Positions 8,203-17,761 of a stretch of DNA of 64,000 nt are shown here, piece after piece (the stretch's first letter is position 1; the number at the start of each line of letters is the position of its first letter). A program made the position numbers and the translations under genes. The DNA is taken from NCBI GenBank assembly GCA_964589815.1, contig CAZPUR010000003.1:1-64000 (forward strand). The letters run 5' to 3'. The notes beneath the pieces were generated by a model that worked only from the letters and a program-made list of their open reading frames with translations, had not been told where the DNA came from and did no database searches. Source of the DNA: CAZPUR01 sp964589815. GTDB lineage: Bacteria > Patescibacteriota > Microgenomatia > UBA1400.

Positions 8203-8981
8203 CAGTATCTAACCAGGCGGGCAGTAATGATGCCTCTTTTGAGATAAGTTCCTGGCGGAACACAGGTAATTAAACTTAAGGTCTGTCGATCAAAACGTTG
8301 TTCCAGAACATTGATTTCTTCTGGTTTAACTTCTTGATAGGCAATGACCTCATAAATAAATTCAATACCATCAAAAGAAATGTAAATTTCATCCCCCTTT
8401 TCTAAGGTAGGGATTAGAGAAAAAATACTTTTATAGTCTTTGGGATTATAAAAAATCGGCAGGATGGAGTGGCCGAAAATAACGGTATTGCCGTATTCTC
8501 CCGGCAGGGCAGTTCCCGGGTATTGGACTAAAGTCTTTTTCACCTCCCGGCCTCCGATTTCTACAATGGCTTTGTCTATTTTAACCTCAGGAACACTGAG
8601 GGTATAGTGAGTAATTTTACTTGGTTTGATTTGAGGAAGTGGAGCCGTGGGAAACCAGTTATTGATCAGATTATAATCAAGCTCTTGATTATCAGTAGCA
8701 GTTCCTTTTGGGGTAAAAACTCCAGCCACTAAAGGGTTCATAAAACCTTGAGCCTCGGCCACAGCAATTTCAGAAATAGGAGCCAAAATTTTTTCCCTTG
8801 TTTTTTTGAGAACTAAGAATTTATAAGAAAACAGAGATTGAACCAAGACAGAAAGGAAAATCAGGCCGATACCAACCATAAAAAAAGGCGAAGCCTTTTT
8901 AAGTCTTAGAAGAAGGATTTTTTTATGCAGATAAAATTTTCCTTTGCCTGGCGGAATCTTAATGTAAGTATACAAAGACAT
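8202..8981 (-). CDS. Sortase (class D/E-like transpeptidase)
   Basis: Sortases cleave C-terminal sorting signals of exported proteins and join them to a cell-surface amine. The 259 residues have one membrane helix at about 33-52 and a sortase domain with catalytic His171 (FGHS), Cys240 (LITCVPPGTY) and Arg249. It is encoded between ruvX and the PilM/baseplate-J-like protein. Two proteins in the window end in LPxxG/MPxTG-like signals (24287-25630 and 28613-29439) and are plausible substrates. The exact sortase class is uncertain. Confidence 0.9.
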   Translation of the reverse strand: MSLYTYIKIPPGKGKFYLHKKILLLRLKKASPFFMVGIGLIFLSVLVQSLFSYKFLVLKKTREKILAPISEIAVAEAQGFMNPLVAGVFTPKGTATDNQELDYNLINNWFPTAPLPQIKPSKITHYTLSVPEVKIDKAIVEIGGREVKKTLVQYPGTALPGEYGNTVIFGHSILPIFYNPKDYKSIFSLIPTLEKGDEIYISFDGIEFIYEVIAYQEVKPEEINVLEQRFDRQTLSLITCVPPGTYLKRGIITARLVRY

Positions 8982-8983
8982 TT

Positions 8984-11251
8984 TTATTCTTTTTGTTTGA
9001 GGACAAGGTTAATATTTTTACTTAGGCGGGGGAGCCTTTTAACCAGGCCAAAAAAATTGGGTTTAATTTGCATCTCTGCTTCAATAAAACTAGGCAGACT
9101 TTCTAAAAAGGCTTGGGTATCTTCCGGTTTGCGGCCTACAAGGTTTTTTATGACTTCTTCTTTGTCAATTTGGGGTAGTAGATAAACAGTGGTTAAACTT
9201 TCTATCTCTGCTTTTTCCTCTCCAAAAGAGATGGCTTGAGCTTCAATATTAATTTTATCTTCCTCAAGGACATAGTCTCCCTTTAATTCGTCTTGAATTA
9301 AATTAAGTAAAATATTTTTTAAATCGTTTTTACTAGCCAAAAGAGAGGTAAATTTAATTTTTAAATCTAAAGTTAGACTGTCTACCTCATCATCTAAGTC
9401 AGCGTTAAAGTTTTTAGTTAGTATTTCTGGTTGGAGTTTATGGCTGAGAATAATTTTATCTTCTTCTAATTCAGCCTCTAATTCCTGATTGGCTTTTTCC
9501 TCCAGTTTACTAGTCAGATTTTCTTGTAAACTATCTAAATCTTGGGAGGAAACTATTTTGACCTTTCGACTAGTGCCTCCAGAAAAGCCAGATTCAGTTT
9601 TAGCGCTGAATTGTTTTTCACTGTAATCTTTTAAACTAAAACTGGTGCCGCCACCCAGATTTGATTCAGGACCAATAGTGGTGGCTTTAGCCTTAACCGT
9701 TGTTTTACCATAGATAATTTTTTCTCCGTCTTCTGTTTCTTCAGAAGAGCTAGAAGCCACTACCACTTCTTCATCCAAAGTAAATTCCAGATCATCAGGA
9801 CCAACCAAGATAGTTCCTTGAGGAAAGTTTTTTTCTACCTCAGTTTTGTTATAAAGAATGATTTCTCCATAGGCTTGGTCACCTACCAATTTTTCCCCTG
9901 TGGTTTCGGCATTTTTTTTATCTTCTAAAATAATATCTTTTTCTTCTATGGGAATGATTTGTTGTTCTATATCTAATTGGTCAACAGATTTATCAGCAAT
10001 AATTTTTAGATTTTTTTCTATCAGTTTAGGCTCTAAGAAAAGAGTGACTTCAGCCTTGGGAAGATACCAAAAAAGAGCGGTTACCCCGGCGAGAGCAGTA
10101 GTGCCAAGAATCAAGATGAAGATTAAAACAAAACGTTTTTTGCCAGCCAGGGAAAAGAGTTTAAGATTGAGCTTTAACTTTTTTATTAAGGCAATGAATT
10201 TATTAACCAGGGCTTCTTTTTTAACAAAACTTTCGCTTTCTGTATCAGGGGGCTTTTCAGGTTCAGCAGTTTCTTCGGGGGCGTCTTTGGGGAATGCTTC
10301 TTCAGCTGATTTTTCTGAACCAATTTCTATTGCTGGTTCTTTTTTAATTTGAGTAATGTCTTGGTTCTGGACAAAGCCTAGGCTGGCGGCCAATGTTTCT
10401 TCGCCTTCTGGAGTTTCAATGGTTTTTTCCTCTTTTATTTCTTTTTCCTCCTTCGCCTCCCTGGTTTTTTCCTCTTTTACCTCTCTAATATCAAAGCCTA
10501 AAGATTTAGCCACTTCAGCTCCGCCAGCCAAAGCAATCGCCTCAATAGATTTTTCTTTTTCCAAACTTTCTACTTTAGGGAAATGTAAAAAAGAAAGTTT
10601 TTTTGACCACTCGAAAGAAACTAGTTGTTCTTGGTATTCTTCTAAATTGCCCCGACCGTTAAAAAGTATCATTCTCGCCGGCAGGTCTTCTTGCTTTTTA
10701 AAACGGGCCAAACCTTCTTGGACATCAGCGGCTAAATCTTGACTGCGGCCGACTCTTTCGGAAGCTAAAATTTTTCCTACCTTGACTAAACTAATTTCAC
10801 TTTCAGCATCTTGGAGATTGATAAAAATAGCATTGACCGGTGTGCCTTCCTTATTTTTTAAAAAACTGACTAATGCTTCCAGGTTAACGACAAAACCCAA
10901 AGGCCTTAAGGCTAATTTCTGGCAGATAAATTTTAGAAATTCTTTTTTTTCTGGGAGAATTGCTTCTTTTTTAACCCATAAAGAGGGGAGACCGAAAATA
11001 ATTCCCTCTGGCTCAGTTTCTATTGAATCACAGGCATCAGAGATGGAATTATCAATACTGGTGAGTAAACTTTCTTTAGTTTTTCCGTCCCAATCTTGAA
11101 GAGAGCCAATTTTAACCACTTCTGTTTGGCCAGACTTAACCGTCCAGAGAGCACTTTTAACTATTTCTTCGGAAATCTCTATGGCCAAAAAAAATTTTAG
11201 TTTTTCTTCTGGCTTATGGCCGAATTTGGAGATAATGTTTTTTAAGTTCAT
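8984..11251 (-). CDS. PilM/FtsA-like domain fused to a baseplate-J-like exported domain
   Basis: A 755-residue protein in three parts. Residues 1-255 look like a degenerate actin-type PilM/FtsA domain (FLAIEISEEIVKSALW; AIFINLQDAESEISLVKVG). Residues 256-350 are an acidic, low-complexity linker. A membrane helix spans about 373-397, and the rest (YGEIILYNKT, then a long beta-rich region) resembles the baseplate-J-like domain often found in exported CPR proteins. Such a protein would join a cytoplasmic actin-like module to an outer domain. It overlaps alaS by 4 bp. No phage genes are nearby, so a phage origin is unlikely. Domain calls are by eye and moderate. Confidence 0.6.
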   Translation of the reverse strand: MNLKNIISKFGHKPEEKLKFFLAIEISEEIVKSALWTVKSGQTEVVKIGSLQDWDGKTKESLLTSIDNSISDACDSIETEPEGIIFGLPSLWVKKEAILPEKKEFLKFICQKLALRPLGFVVNLEALVSFLKNKEGTPVNAIFINLQDAESEISLVKVGKILASERVGRSQDLAADVQEGLARFKKQEDLPARMILFNGRGNLEEYQEQLVSFEWSKKLSFLHFPKVESLEKEKSIEAIALAGGAEVAKSLGFDIREVKEEKTREAKEEKEIKEEKTIETPEGEETLAASLGFVQNQDITQIKKEPAIEIGSEKSAEEAFPKDAPEETAEPEKPPDTESESFVKKEALVNKFIALIKKLKLNLKLFSLAGKKRFVLIFILILGTTALAGVTALFWYLPKAEVTLFLEPKLIEKNLKIIADKSVDQLDIEQQIIPIEEKDIILEDKKNAETTGEKLVGDQAYGEIILYNKTEVEKNFPQGTILVGPDDLEFTLDEEVVVASSSSEETEDGEKIIYGKTTVKAKATTIGPESNLGGGTSFSLKDYSEKQFSAKTESGFSGGTSRKVKIVSSQDLDSLQENLTSKLEEKANQELEAELEEDKIILSHKLQPEILTKNFNADLDDEVDSLTLDLKIKFTSLLASKNDLKNILLNLIQDELKGDYVLEEDKINIEAQAISFGEEKAEIESLTTVYLLPQIDKEEVIKNLVGRKPEDTQAFLESLPSFIEAEMQIKPNFFGLVKRLPRLSKNINLVLKQKE

Positions 11252-13059
11252 TCCAATAACCCATATATCCTGCGTTTACCCGCTCCGCAAGATTCTTCTT
11301 TTTTAATCTTAAACTTTCCTAGTTTTCCTGTAAAGTCTACATGGGGTCCACCGCAGAGTTCCAGGCTGAAAGATTGTTCCGAGCCGGGATCGGAAATGGA
11401 GTAGACTTTGACTTTGTCTGGGTATCTTTGACCAAAGAAAGCTAAAGCACCGAGGCTTTGCGCTTTTTTCAAAGACATGGTTTTGTAAGCAACTTTTAAG
11501 TTCTTTTTTATTTGCTGATTAACTAAATCCTCAACCTGTTTAATTTCTTTATCAGTCAGGGGTTGGGAATGAGTAAAATCAAACCTAAGCCTTTCTGAAG
11601 TGATGTTAGAACCAACCTGTCTTACATGATCACCCAAAATTTTTCTTAAAGAGGCATGCAAAAGATGAGTGGCTGTATGTAATTTGACTACTTGTTCTGA
11701 TTGATCTTGAAGTCCGCCACTAAATTTTTGTTTCATACCTTTTCGAGAAATTTCTTGATGTTTTTCAAATTCTTTTTTAAATTCTTTTTGATCAAACAAA
11801 TAACCTTTTTCTTTTAGTTGTTCTAAAGAAAGACCAAAACTAGAAGTTAACTTAAATGCCTGTTTTCCAGATAATTTTTTAGTCTTAAACATTTTTTCTG
11901 CCGCCTTAATGGTTTTGTCATATTTTTCTAGCTCTTTAAAAAGTTCTATTTCAACTGATTTTTTATTTTTTAATTCTTTATATTGGGAAGAATATTCTGA
12001 AGAACAAAAATCTATAGATTTTTTCCAAATATTTATTACTTCCCTTTTATTTGATTGAAGCAGAACATTTAATTGGTCATCAGCCCTCCTAACCAACCTT
12101 CTTAAAATATATTCTCTATCTTTATTGCCAGGATTTAAGCCTTCGGCCAGAAGAAAGGTTGCCGCCCGGCTATGGTCAAGAAATATCCTTATTCTTTTTT
12201 CTCTTCCTTCGGTTAACTTGCCTTTTATACCATTGATAACTTCACTTTTTAAGTTATAAAACAAATGAGTTTTGTAAGGATCGGGGGAATCAATTTTACC
12301 TTCGAGCCATTCAGTTAAAGCCACCACCCTTTCTAGACCCATACCTGTATCAACATTTTTTTGCTTTAAAGCTTCAAAACTTTCATCAGCCTTTTTGTTA
12401 TATGCCATAAAAACATCATTCCAAATTTCAAAAAAACGGCCGCAGTCACAATTGGGATGACAAGAGGGTCCAAATTTTTTATCATGAGGTTGACCAGTAT
12501 CATAAAACATTTCAGTAGATGGTCCACAGGGGCCAGTTTGACTAGCTGGTCCCCACCAATTATCTTTTTTGGGATAAGTGAAGATTCTTTGTCCTTCTTT
12601 AGCCTCAATTTTTACTTTTTTAAAAACTTCTTGCCAGATTTTAATTGACTCCGTATCTTTTGGGGCATCTTTATCTCCTCCAAAAACAGAAATATAAATT
12701 TTTTCAGGATCAAAACCCAACCATTTTTTGTCAGTTAAGAATTCAAAGGACCAGCTAATCGCTTTTTCTTTAAAATAATCACCTAAGCTCCAATTCCCCA
12801 GCATTTCAAAAAAAGTAAAATGAGTTAGATCACCGACTTCATTAATATCATCGGTCCTAAGACATTTTTGGACGGAACATAACCTTTTTCCTAATGGATG
12901 AGGTTTCCCCATAAGATAACGGACTAAAGGACTCATCCCTGCTGGAGTAAAAAGAATGGTCGGGTCATCCTCGGGTACAAGCGAAACAGAAGGAATTTCC
13001 TTATGCCCTTGACTAATAAAAAAATCAATAAATTTTTGTCTTAATTCATTTCCGGTCAT
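11248..13059 (-). CDS. alaS: Alanyl-tRNA synthetase, short form lacking the C-Ala domain
   Basis: AlaRS charges tRNA-Ala and clears mischarged Ser/Gly. The catalytic domain (FTPAGMSPLVRYL, RTDDINEVGDLTHFTFFEMLGNWS shortened here, GPCGPSTEMFYD) and the editing domain are present; the editing zinc site shows His461, His465, Cys569 and His573. The protein stops at residue 603, just after the editing domain, whereas typical AlaRS runs to about 870 with a dimerising C-Ala domain. The end is clean and overlaps the next gene by ATGA, so this looks like a natural short form. A TAAAAT box lies 7 nt before the ATG. Confidence 0.95.
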   Translation of the reverse strand: MTGNELRQKFIDFFISQGHKEIPSVSLVPEDDPTILFTPAGMSPLVRYLMGKPHPLGKRLCSVQKCLRTDDINEVGDLTHFTFFEMLGNWSLGDYFKEKAISWSFEFLTDKKWLGFDPEKIYISVFGGDKDAPKDTESIKIWQEVFKKVKIEAKEGQRIFTYPKKDNWWGPASQTGPCGPSTEMFYDTGQPHDKKFGPSCHPNCDCGRFFEIWNDVFMAYNKKADESFEALKQKNVDTGMGLERVVALTEWLEGKIDSPDPYKTHLFYNLKSEVINGIKGKLTEGREKRIRIFLDHSRAATFLLAEGLNPGNKDREYILRRLVRRADDQLNVLLQSNKREVINIWKKSIDFCSSEYSSQYKELKNKKSVEIELFKELEKYDKTIKAAEKMFKTKKLSGKQAFKLTSSFGLSLEQLKEKGYLFDQKEFKKEFEKHQEISRKGMKQKFSGGLQDQSEQVVKLHTATHLLHASLRKILGDHVRQVGSNITSERLRFDFTHSQPLTDKEIKQVEDLVNQQIKKNLKVAYKTMSLKKAQSLGALAFFGQRYPDKVKVYSISDPGSEQSFSLELCGGPHVDFTGKLGKFKIKKEESCGAGKRRIYGLLE

Positions 13060-13066
13060 TAAACAG

Positions 13067-13072
13067 ATTTTA
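13067..13072 (-). promoter_or_regulatory. -10-like TAAAAT box before alaS
   Basis: TAAAAT on the minus strand ends 7 nt before the alaS ATG; no Shine-Dalgarno is seen, consistent with a leaderless mRNA. Confidence 0.5.
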
Positions 13073-13102
13073 ACAAAAGCAAGAGAGATTTAGAAGATAA
13101 GG

Positions 13103-13576
13103 TTATTTCCCCAAACTTTTACCTTTGCGGGTGAAGAATCTCTTTTTTTCTTTAGGTGAAGATTCATTTTTATTAGATTTTTTGCTTTCTTTTTTTTCTT
13201 CCTCTTCTGTTTCTTCTTCTCCGCCAGCTGGCGGATTTTCTTCTACTTCTTCAATAGGTTCTTCTTCAGTTGGCGGAGTTTCTTTTTCTTCTGGTTTAGA
13301 TTTTGACCGCTTTATTTTGTTTCTAAAAAATTTAGAGATGGTTTCAAAAAAAGCAATTCCTTTTTTAAGTCCCATTAAAAAATCTGAAGCTTGTTCAATC
13401 GGCTCGGCGACTGATTCGGTAATCCGACCAGTATCAACTAAAATTTTATTCATTTTTTCCAAGATTTTCTTAAATTCTTGAAGAATTTTAAAAACTTGAA
13501 GGCCAATAATAAAAAGAAGAATGGTGAGGATAACAATAACAAAACTGATTAAAATTTGAATTGGATCAAAAAACAT
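13103..13576 (-). CDS. Single-pass membrane protein with acidic, lysine-ended tail
   Basis: The 157 residues begin with a hydrophobic helix (about 7-30), then an amphipathic coiled-coil-like stretch (FKKILEKMNKILVDTGRITE) like DUF948-type proteins, and then a low-complexity acidic tail that ends in Lys/Arg. A palindrome at 13220-13235 encodes NPPAGG within the acidic tail. No enzyme motif is present. It sits between the RodZ-like gene and alaS on the same strand; function is unknown. Confidence 0.7.
   Translation of the reverse strand: MFFDPIQILISFVIVILTILLFIIGLQVFKILQEFKKILEKMNKILVDTGRITESVAEPIEQASDFLMGLKKGIAFFETISKFFRNKIKRSKSKPEEKETPPTEEEPIEEVEENPPAGGEEETEEEEKKESKKSNKNESSPKEKKRFFTRKGKSLGK
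13220..13235. repeat. 16-bp palindrome TCCGCCAGCTGGCGGA
   Basis: A perfect 16-bp palindrome read as PPAGG in the membrane-protein tail. The identical 16-mer occurs in lepA (20460-20475), and a one-base variant in the PEGA lipoprotein (55526-55541). Confidence 0.9.
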
Positions 13577-13608
13577 GGCAGGCCTTTACCCTTTAATTAT
13601 CTAATGAT

Positions 13609-14256
13609 CTAATTATCTTTGTCAACTAGCGTTATTTGGCGGTTAATAAGTGTTTCTTTATGATGCCGATTAATTGCCTTGACTTCAATATTATTCTCGC
13701 CGGGAATTAATTTGAGTTGATAGGAAAAATTGCCCTCTTCATCAATATTGATCAGTTGGTCATTGACATAAACACTCACCTCTGGCTTAGTTTTACCTTT
13801 AATTTCCAGCCATTCTTGTTTGACCGACCCATTTTCTGGAGGAGATTCTAATTTTAATCTAGGAAAAGTAAAAAAGTTTTTAATTTGCAGGCCTAAGTAG
13901 ATAAAAAAGATGATTAATAAAGAACCGATGGTTAAAACCAAACTGGTTTTTGGTGTCCAAAAAAAACTTTGTTTTACTTTTTTGGGATCAACTTCCGGAG
14001 GAATAATATTAACTTTTTCTTTTTTTTTAAAATCGCGGCGGTAAATAGCTAGCAGTTCTGGATGACTCAGACCCAAAACTTGAGCATACTTTTGAATAAA
14101 GCCTTTAACAAAAGTGGCTGGTGGCAAAGAAGCAAAGTTATTTTTCTCCAAAGCCTTAAGGTTTTTAATCGGAATTTTGGTAATTTTATTAATTTCCTCT
14201 AAGGTCTTTTTTTGTTTCAGCCTGGCTTCTTTTAAAATTTGACCTACAGATTTCAT
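13609..14256 (-). CDS. RodZ-like helix-turn-helix membrane protein
   Basis: Residues 1-75 form a helix-turn-helix of the RodZ/HTH_25 kind (GQILKEARLKQKKTLEEI, then NFASLPPATFVKGFIQKYA), followed by a basic linker, a membrane helix at about 105-125 and an outer beta-rich domain with an Ig-like look (GKTKPEVSVYVN, GENNIEVKAINR). RodZ couples MreB to the wall machinery in rods; this family member may organise morphogenesis or act as a membrane-bound regulator. It is upstream of the 157-residue membrane protein. A TAAGAT box lies 7 nt before the ATG. Confidence 0.8.
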   Translation of the reverse strand: MKSVGQILKEARLKQKKTLEEINKITKIPIKNLKALEKNNFASLPPATFVKGFIQKYAQVLGLSHPELLAIYRRDFKKKEKVNIIPPEVDPKKVKQSFFWTPKTSLVLTIGSLLIIFFIYLGLQIKNFFTFPRLKLESPPENGSVKQEWLEIKGKTKPEVSVYVNDQLINIDEEGNFSYQLKLIPGENNIEVKAINRHHKETLINRQITLVDKDN

Positions 14257-14263
14257 GGGTTTT

Positions 14264-14269
14264 ATCTTA
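14264..14269 (-). promoter_or_regulatory. -10-like TAAGAT box before the rodZ-like gene
   Basis: TAAGAT on the minus strand, 7 nt before the ATG, with no Shine-Dalgarno. Confidence 0.4.
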
Positions 14270-14308
14270 GCAGATTCTCAAATAAAATCAAAAAAGGGAG
14301 AGAGGATA

Positions 14309-16426
14309 TTATTCTAATTCGCTTTTAGAAAGAAATTCATCCGCGTTTTGGATTAAAACATCCCGAGGTTTAGAACCTTCGGCCGGGCTGACAATGCCGG
14401 CTGTTTCTAATTGATCTAAAATCCTGGCGGCTCGGGCATAACCAATAGATAAACGACGCTGAAGAAGGGAGGCTGAAGCCCGGTCATACTGACAAACGGT
14501 TCTAACTGCTTCGTCAAAAAGTTCGTCTTTTTCTTCTGCTCCCTCAGTGATGATGCCTTTGCCAGTAATTCTGGTTTTGAATTTAGAAGTTATTTCTTCC
14601 GTATAAATCGGGGGCAAACCCGAATCTTTTAAAAACTTAATTAAATTTCTAATTTCCTGATCAGAAACAAAAGTGCCCTGAATTCTGGTAGGCTTAGCCT
14701 GATCAGGCGGGATATAAAGCATATCTCCTCTACCTAAAAGCTTTTCTGCTCCGGGAGAGTCGATAATCACCCGGGAGTCAACCATGGAAGAAACATTGAA
14801 AGCAATCCGGCAGGGAATATTGGCCTTAATCAGACCGGTAATAACATCAACGCTTGGTCTTTGAGTAGAAACAATTAGATGAATACCGGTGGCTCGGGCC
14901 ATTTGAGCAATTCGGGTGATGGTATCTTCTACCTCTGAAGGAGCAAAAAATATAATATCAGCTAGTTCATCAATAATAATGATAATGTAGGGAATCTCTT
15001 GGAAGCCAACAGAAGAGTTATAATCTTCAATATTACGAGCTCCTTTTTCGGAAAAAAGTCTATATCTTCTTTCCATTTCGGCAATCGCCCATTTTAAAGA
15101 AGAAACCACTTGTTCTGGTTCAATAATCACCGGAGCTAAAAGATGGGGAATGCCATTATATTGGGTTAGCTCTACTCTTTTAGGATCGACCAAGATCAGT
15201 TTTACTTCGTCCGGCCTGGTGCGGAAAAGCAGAGTGGCGATAATTGAATTAATAGAGACGCTTTTACCAGAACCAGTAGCCCCAGCAATTAAAACATGGG
15301 GCATACGGGCGATATTAGCCACAATCGGCGTTCCTGAAACATCTAAACCTAGGGCAACAGTTAGTTTTGATTTCGATTTTTTTATTTGTTCAGAATCAAG
15401 CATTTTCTTCAGCCCCACCACTTCTAGAGAACGATTAGGGATTTCCACGCCTACTAGGGAGCGGCCAGGAATGGGTGCCTCGATTCTAATCTGGCCGGTA
15501 GGAGCGGCTAAAGCTAAAGCTAAATCATTAGCTAAGGCAGTAACCTTGGAAAGTTTTGTGCCTAAAGCAATTTCTAAAGCATATTGGGTCACGGCCGGGC
15601 CGCAGTTAACTTCTACCACCCTAGCTTCAATGCCAAAACTTTCTAAAGTGTTTTCAATAACAGCCGCATTTTTCTTAAGATCGCCTCGGTCTGCTTTTTG
15701 GGAAATAGAATCGCTTAAAAGTGAGAGAGAGGGTGGTTGCCACTCTTTTATTACCTGACTGGAGATATTGCTGACTATTTGAGGAGACAAGGCACTTTTT
15801 TTGAGTCCAGCTGAGCCTTTTTTCAAAAGGGCTTCTTCTTGGGCTGAACTGACTTTTGGCTCCAAACCTTTAATCTTCATCCTTTCTTCTTGAGATAAAG
15901 ATGAAAGTTGATCTCTGTTGCCCTTTAAAATCAAGGGGACATTTTGTTTAAAGAATTTGACTAGACTAGCAGCAAAAAGAACAATTTCTTCCAAAGAAGT
16001 TTCAAACAGGACCACAAAACCAACAAAACAAGACCCTAAAAGAATAATTATCGCTCCTAATCCAGAAATTAAACCAGCCAAGCCATGCCAAATTTGTAAA
16101 CCCAACAGGCCAGATTTTCCTAAACCCATAAGAGAAAAGAACAATAACAGACTACCCACAAAAACACTGGGCCTGCTTAAGCGCCATTTGAGTTTGGTAA
16201 GTATTAAACCAGCAGAAAAAAATAAAAAAGGCAGCAGAAAAGAACCCCAACCGAAGAACCTCAAAAGCTGTTGGTTTAAAATAATGAGCAGCCTGCCCCG
16301 CTGAGCAAAAGAAAAAAGGATTAAGGCGCCGCCACTTAAAAGAATCGTGCTGGAAACAGTAGATAAAGTTTCTTTTTTTAAATTTAATTTGAGCTGTTTT
16401 CGAGTTCTTCTTCCTCTTCTCGCCAT
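14309..16426 (-). CDS. ftsK: DNA translocase FtsK/SpoIIIE
   Basis: FtsK pumps chromosomal DNA through the closing septum and links segregation to division. The 705 residues begin with a basic segment and four membrane helices (about 22-150), then a short linker, the alpha/beta motor with Walker A GATGSGKS (382-389) and the FIIIDELADI Walker B block, and a C-terminal gamma winged helix (ASASLLQRRLSIGYARAARI) that reads orienting DNA sites. The linker is much shorter than in E. coli. It follows RNase J by a few bases. A TAAAAT box is 6 nt before the ATG. Confidence 0.95.
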   Translation of the reverse strand: MARRGRRTRKQLKLNLKKETLSTVSSTILLSGGALILFSFAQRGRLLIILNQQLLRFFGWGSFLLPFLFFSAGLILTKLKWRLSRPSVFVGSLLLFFSLMGLGKSGLLGLQIWHGLAGLISGLGAIIILLGSCFVGFVVLFETSLEEIVLFAASLVKFFKQNVPLILKGNRDQLSSLSQEERMKIKGLEPKVSSAQEEALLKKGSAGLKKSALSPQIVSNISSQVIKEWQPPSLSLLSDSISQKADRGDLKKNAAVIENTLESFGIEARVVEVNCGPAVTQYALEIALGTKLSKVTALANDLALALAAPTGQIRIEAPIPGRSLVGVEIPNRSLEVVGLKKMLDSEQIKKSKSKLTVALGLDVSGTPIVANIARMPHVLIAGATGSGKSVSINSIIATLLFRTRPDEVKLILVDPKRVELTQYNGIPHLLAPVIIEPEQVVSSLKWAIAEMERRYRLFSEKGARNIEDYNSSVGFQEIPYIIIIIDELADIIFFAPSEVEDTITRIAQMARATGIHLIVSTQRPSVDVITGLIKANIPCRIAFNVSSMVDSRVIIDSPGAEKLLGRGDMLYIPPDQAKPTRIQGTFVSDQEIRNLIKFLKDSGLPPIYTEEITSKFKTRITGKGIITEGAEEKDELFDEAVRTVCQYDRASASLLQRRLSIGYARAARILDQLETAGIVSPAEGSKPRDVLIQNADEFLSKSELE

Positions 16427-16430
16427 GTTT

Positions 16431-17741
16431 CTATTTTATTATAACCTCTCTTTTTAAGTCGAACCTAAGAACTTGATTTTCTTCAGGAAGGATAACTTCA
16501 TGTTTTTGATAGCCCATTTGTTGGGCTAATTGCTGATAAGTTCTCATATAGCGAAAATCTCCGCCAATAGGTAAAAGATATTTAGGTTTAATCAGGGCAA
16601 AAAGCATTTTGATGTCTTCCGAAGTGCCATGACCGGAAACATAAAGATTTTCCTGGATTTCATAATAATGCACCTCAACCCCAATTTTAGTAAGATTGTC
16701 GATCATTTTATTGACGTTGGTAATCACTCCGGGCGGCGAAGGATCGGCAGAAAAAATAACCACATCACTTTCTTTTAATTTTAAAAGCTGATGTTTTCCT
16801 AAAGATAGCTTTTCTAAAGCTGAACCTGCCTGAGCATAACAACCGGCGGCGACCATGGTCAGTTTAGAAAAAGGATAATGTTTAAGTTTATTATCAGGGA
16901 CGAAATATCTTTTAAATTCAGAAAAATAGCCTAAGTCCCTGGCAATATTGGCACTGTCTTTTATGGAGCGGCCTAAAAAAGTGACTTTACGGCCGACTTT
17001 TATAGAAGCGGAAATTGCTTGGCGAATTCTGGAAATATTAGAGGAAACAGTGGTGATTAAAACTAAGCCCTTAGCTTGGGCAATGATCTTTTCGAAATTC
17101 TGTTCAATTAAACTTTCTGATTCCGTATGGCCGGATTTAGTGCTGCCTAAACAATCCGAAAGCAGTAATAAAGGTTTTTTCTGGGCAGCCAGACTTGAAG
17201 CTTTTTGGATATCAAAGGGCTTTTCTTTGACTGGAGTCCAGTCAAATTTATAATCGGAAACATGGAAAATGTTGGTGTTGGCAATCTGGATAAAAAGACC
17301 TAAAGATTGAGGGACAGAATGATTAACATGGAAGGGAGTCAGTTTAAAAGAACCAAGATTGATTTTGTTATCTTTGTGAGAAATGATTCTGAAATCAACG
17401 TTTTTTGGTTTAAGGCCGTATTCTAAAAGCTTTTTTTTAATAAATTCCCGACTTAAACGGGAGCAAAAAACCGGCACTTTGATCTTTTCTAAAAAATGGG
17501 GCACCGCGCCATAATGATCAAAATGAGCATGACTGATAACTAAACCTCTGATTTTATCTTGATTGGTTAAGAGATAAGAAAAATCAGGAATTTCTAATTC
17601 CTGGTCAGGACCAGGTTCATCAGGAAAACCAATACCGCAATCAACGACCATAATGTCATGACCGTATTCATAGATAAACATATTTTTAGTGACGTTATTT
17701 ACTCCTCCGCAAGGAATAATTTTTAAATCTTGTGTTGTCAT
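16431..17741 (-). CDS. RNase J-like metallo-beta-lactamase/beta-CASP ribonuclease
   Basis: RNase J is a 5' exo- and endoribonuclease of mRNA decay and rRNA maturation. The 436 residues contain the metallo-beta-lactamase motif HAHFDH (71-76), His141 (HVNHS), Asp163 (VSDYKFD) and beta-CASP features (SGHGTSEDI). The usual PxHGExR motif reads PIGGDFRYM, with Gly393 in place of the metal-binding His. The C-terminal domain of about 100 residues seen in Bacillus RNase J is absent. It follows the Lon-like gene by about 20 nt and precedes ftsK. The family call is good; activity needs testing because of the His change. Confidence 0.85.
   Translation of the reverse strand: MTTQDLKIIPCGGVNNVTKNMFIYEYGHDIMVVDCGIGFPDEPGPDQELEIPDFSYLLTNQDKIRGLVISHAHFDHYGAVPHFLEKIKVPVFCSRLSREFIKKKLLEYGLKPKNVDFRIISHKDNKINLGSFKLTPFHVNHSVPQSLGLFIQIANTNIFHVSDYKFDWTPVKEKPFDIQKASSLAAQKKPLLLLSDCLGSTKSGHTESESLIEQNFEKIIAQAKGLVLITTVSSNISRIRQAISASIKVGRKVTFLGRSIKDSANIARDLGYFSEFKRYFVPDNKLKHYPFSKLTMVAAGCYAQAGSALEKLSLGKHQLLKLKESDVVIFSADPSPPGVITNVNKMIDNLTKIGVEVHYYEIQENLYVSGHGTSEDIKMLFALIKPKYLLPIGGDFRYMRTYQQLAQQMGYQKHEVILPEENQVLRFDLKREVIIK
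16433..16438 (-). promoter_or_regulatory. -10-like TAAAAT box before ftsK
   Basis: TAAAAT, then 6 nt, then the ftsK ATG, inside the end of the RNase J gene. Position may be off by one base. Confidence 0.4.
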
Positions 17742-17761
17742 AATTACTTTCTAATTTTTAT

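Noticed and set aside
9900..10742. Long plus-strand open frames opposite the PilM/baseplate-J-like gene
   Set aside because: They are Ser/Phe-rich mirror frames of a Glu/Lys-rich gene and have no start signals.
8984..11251. Baseplate-J-like domain as a sign of prophage
   Set aside because: No other phage genes are present and the protein is joined to a PilM-like domain in a housekeeping block.
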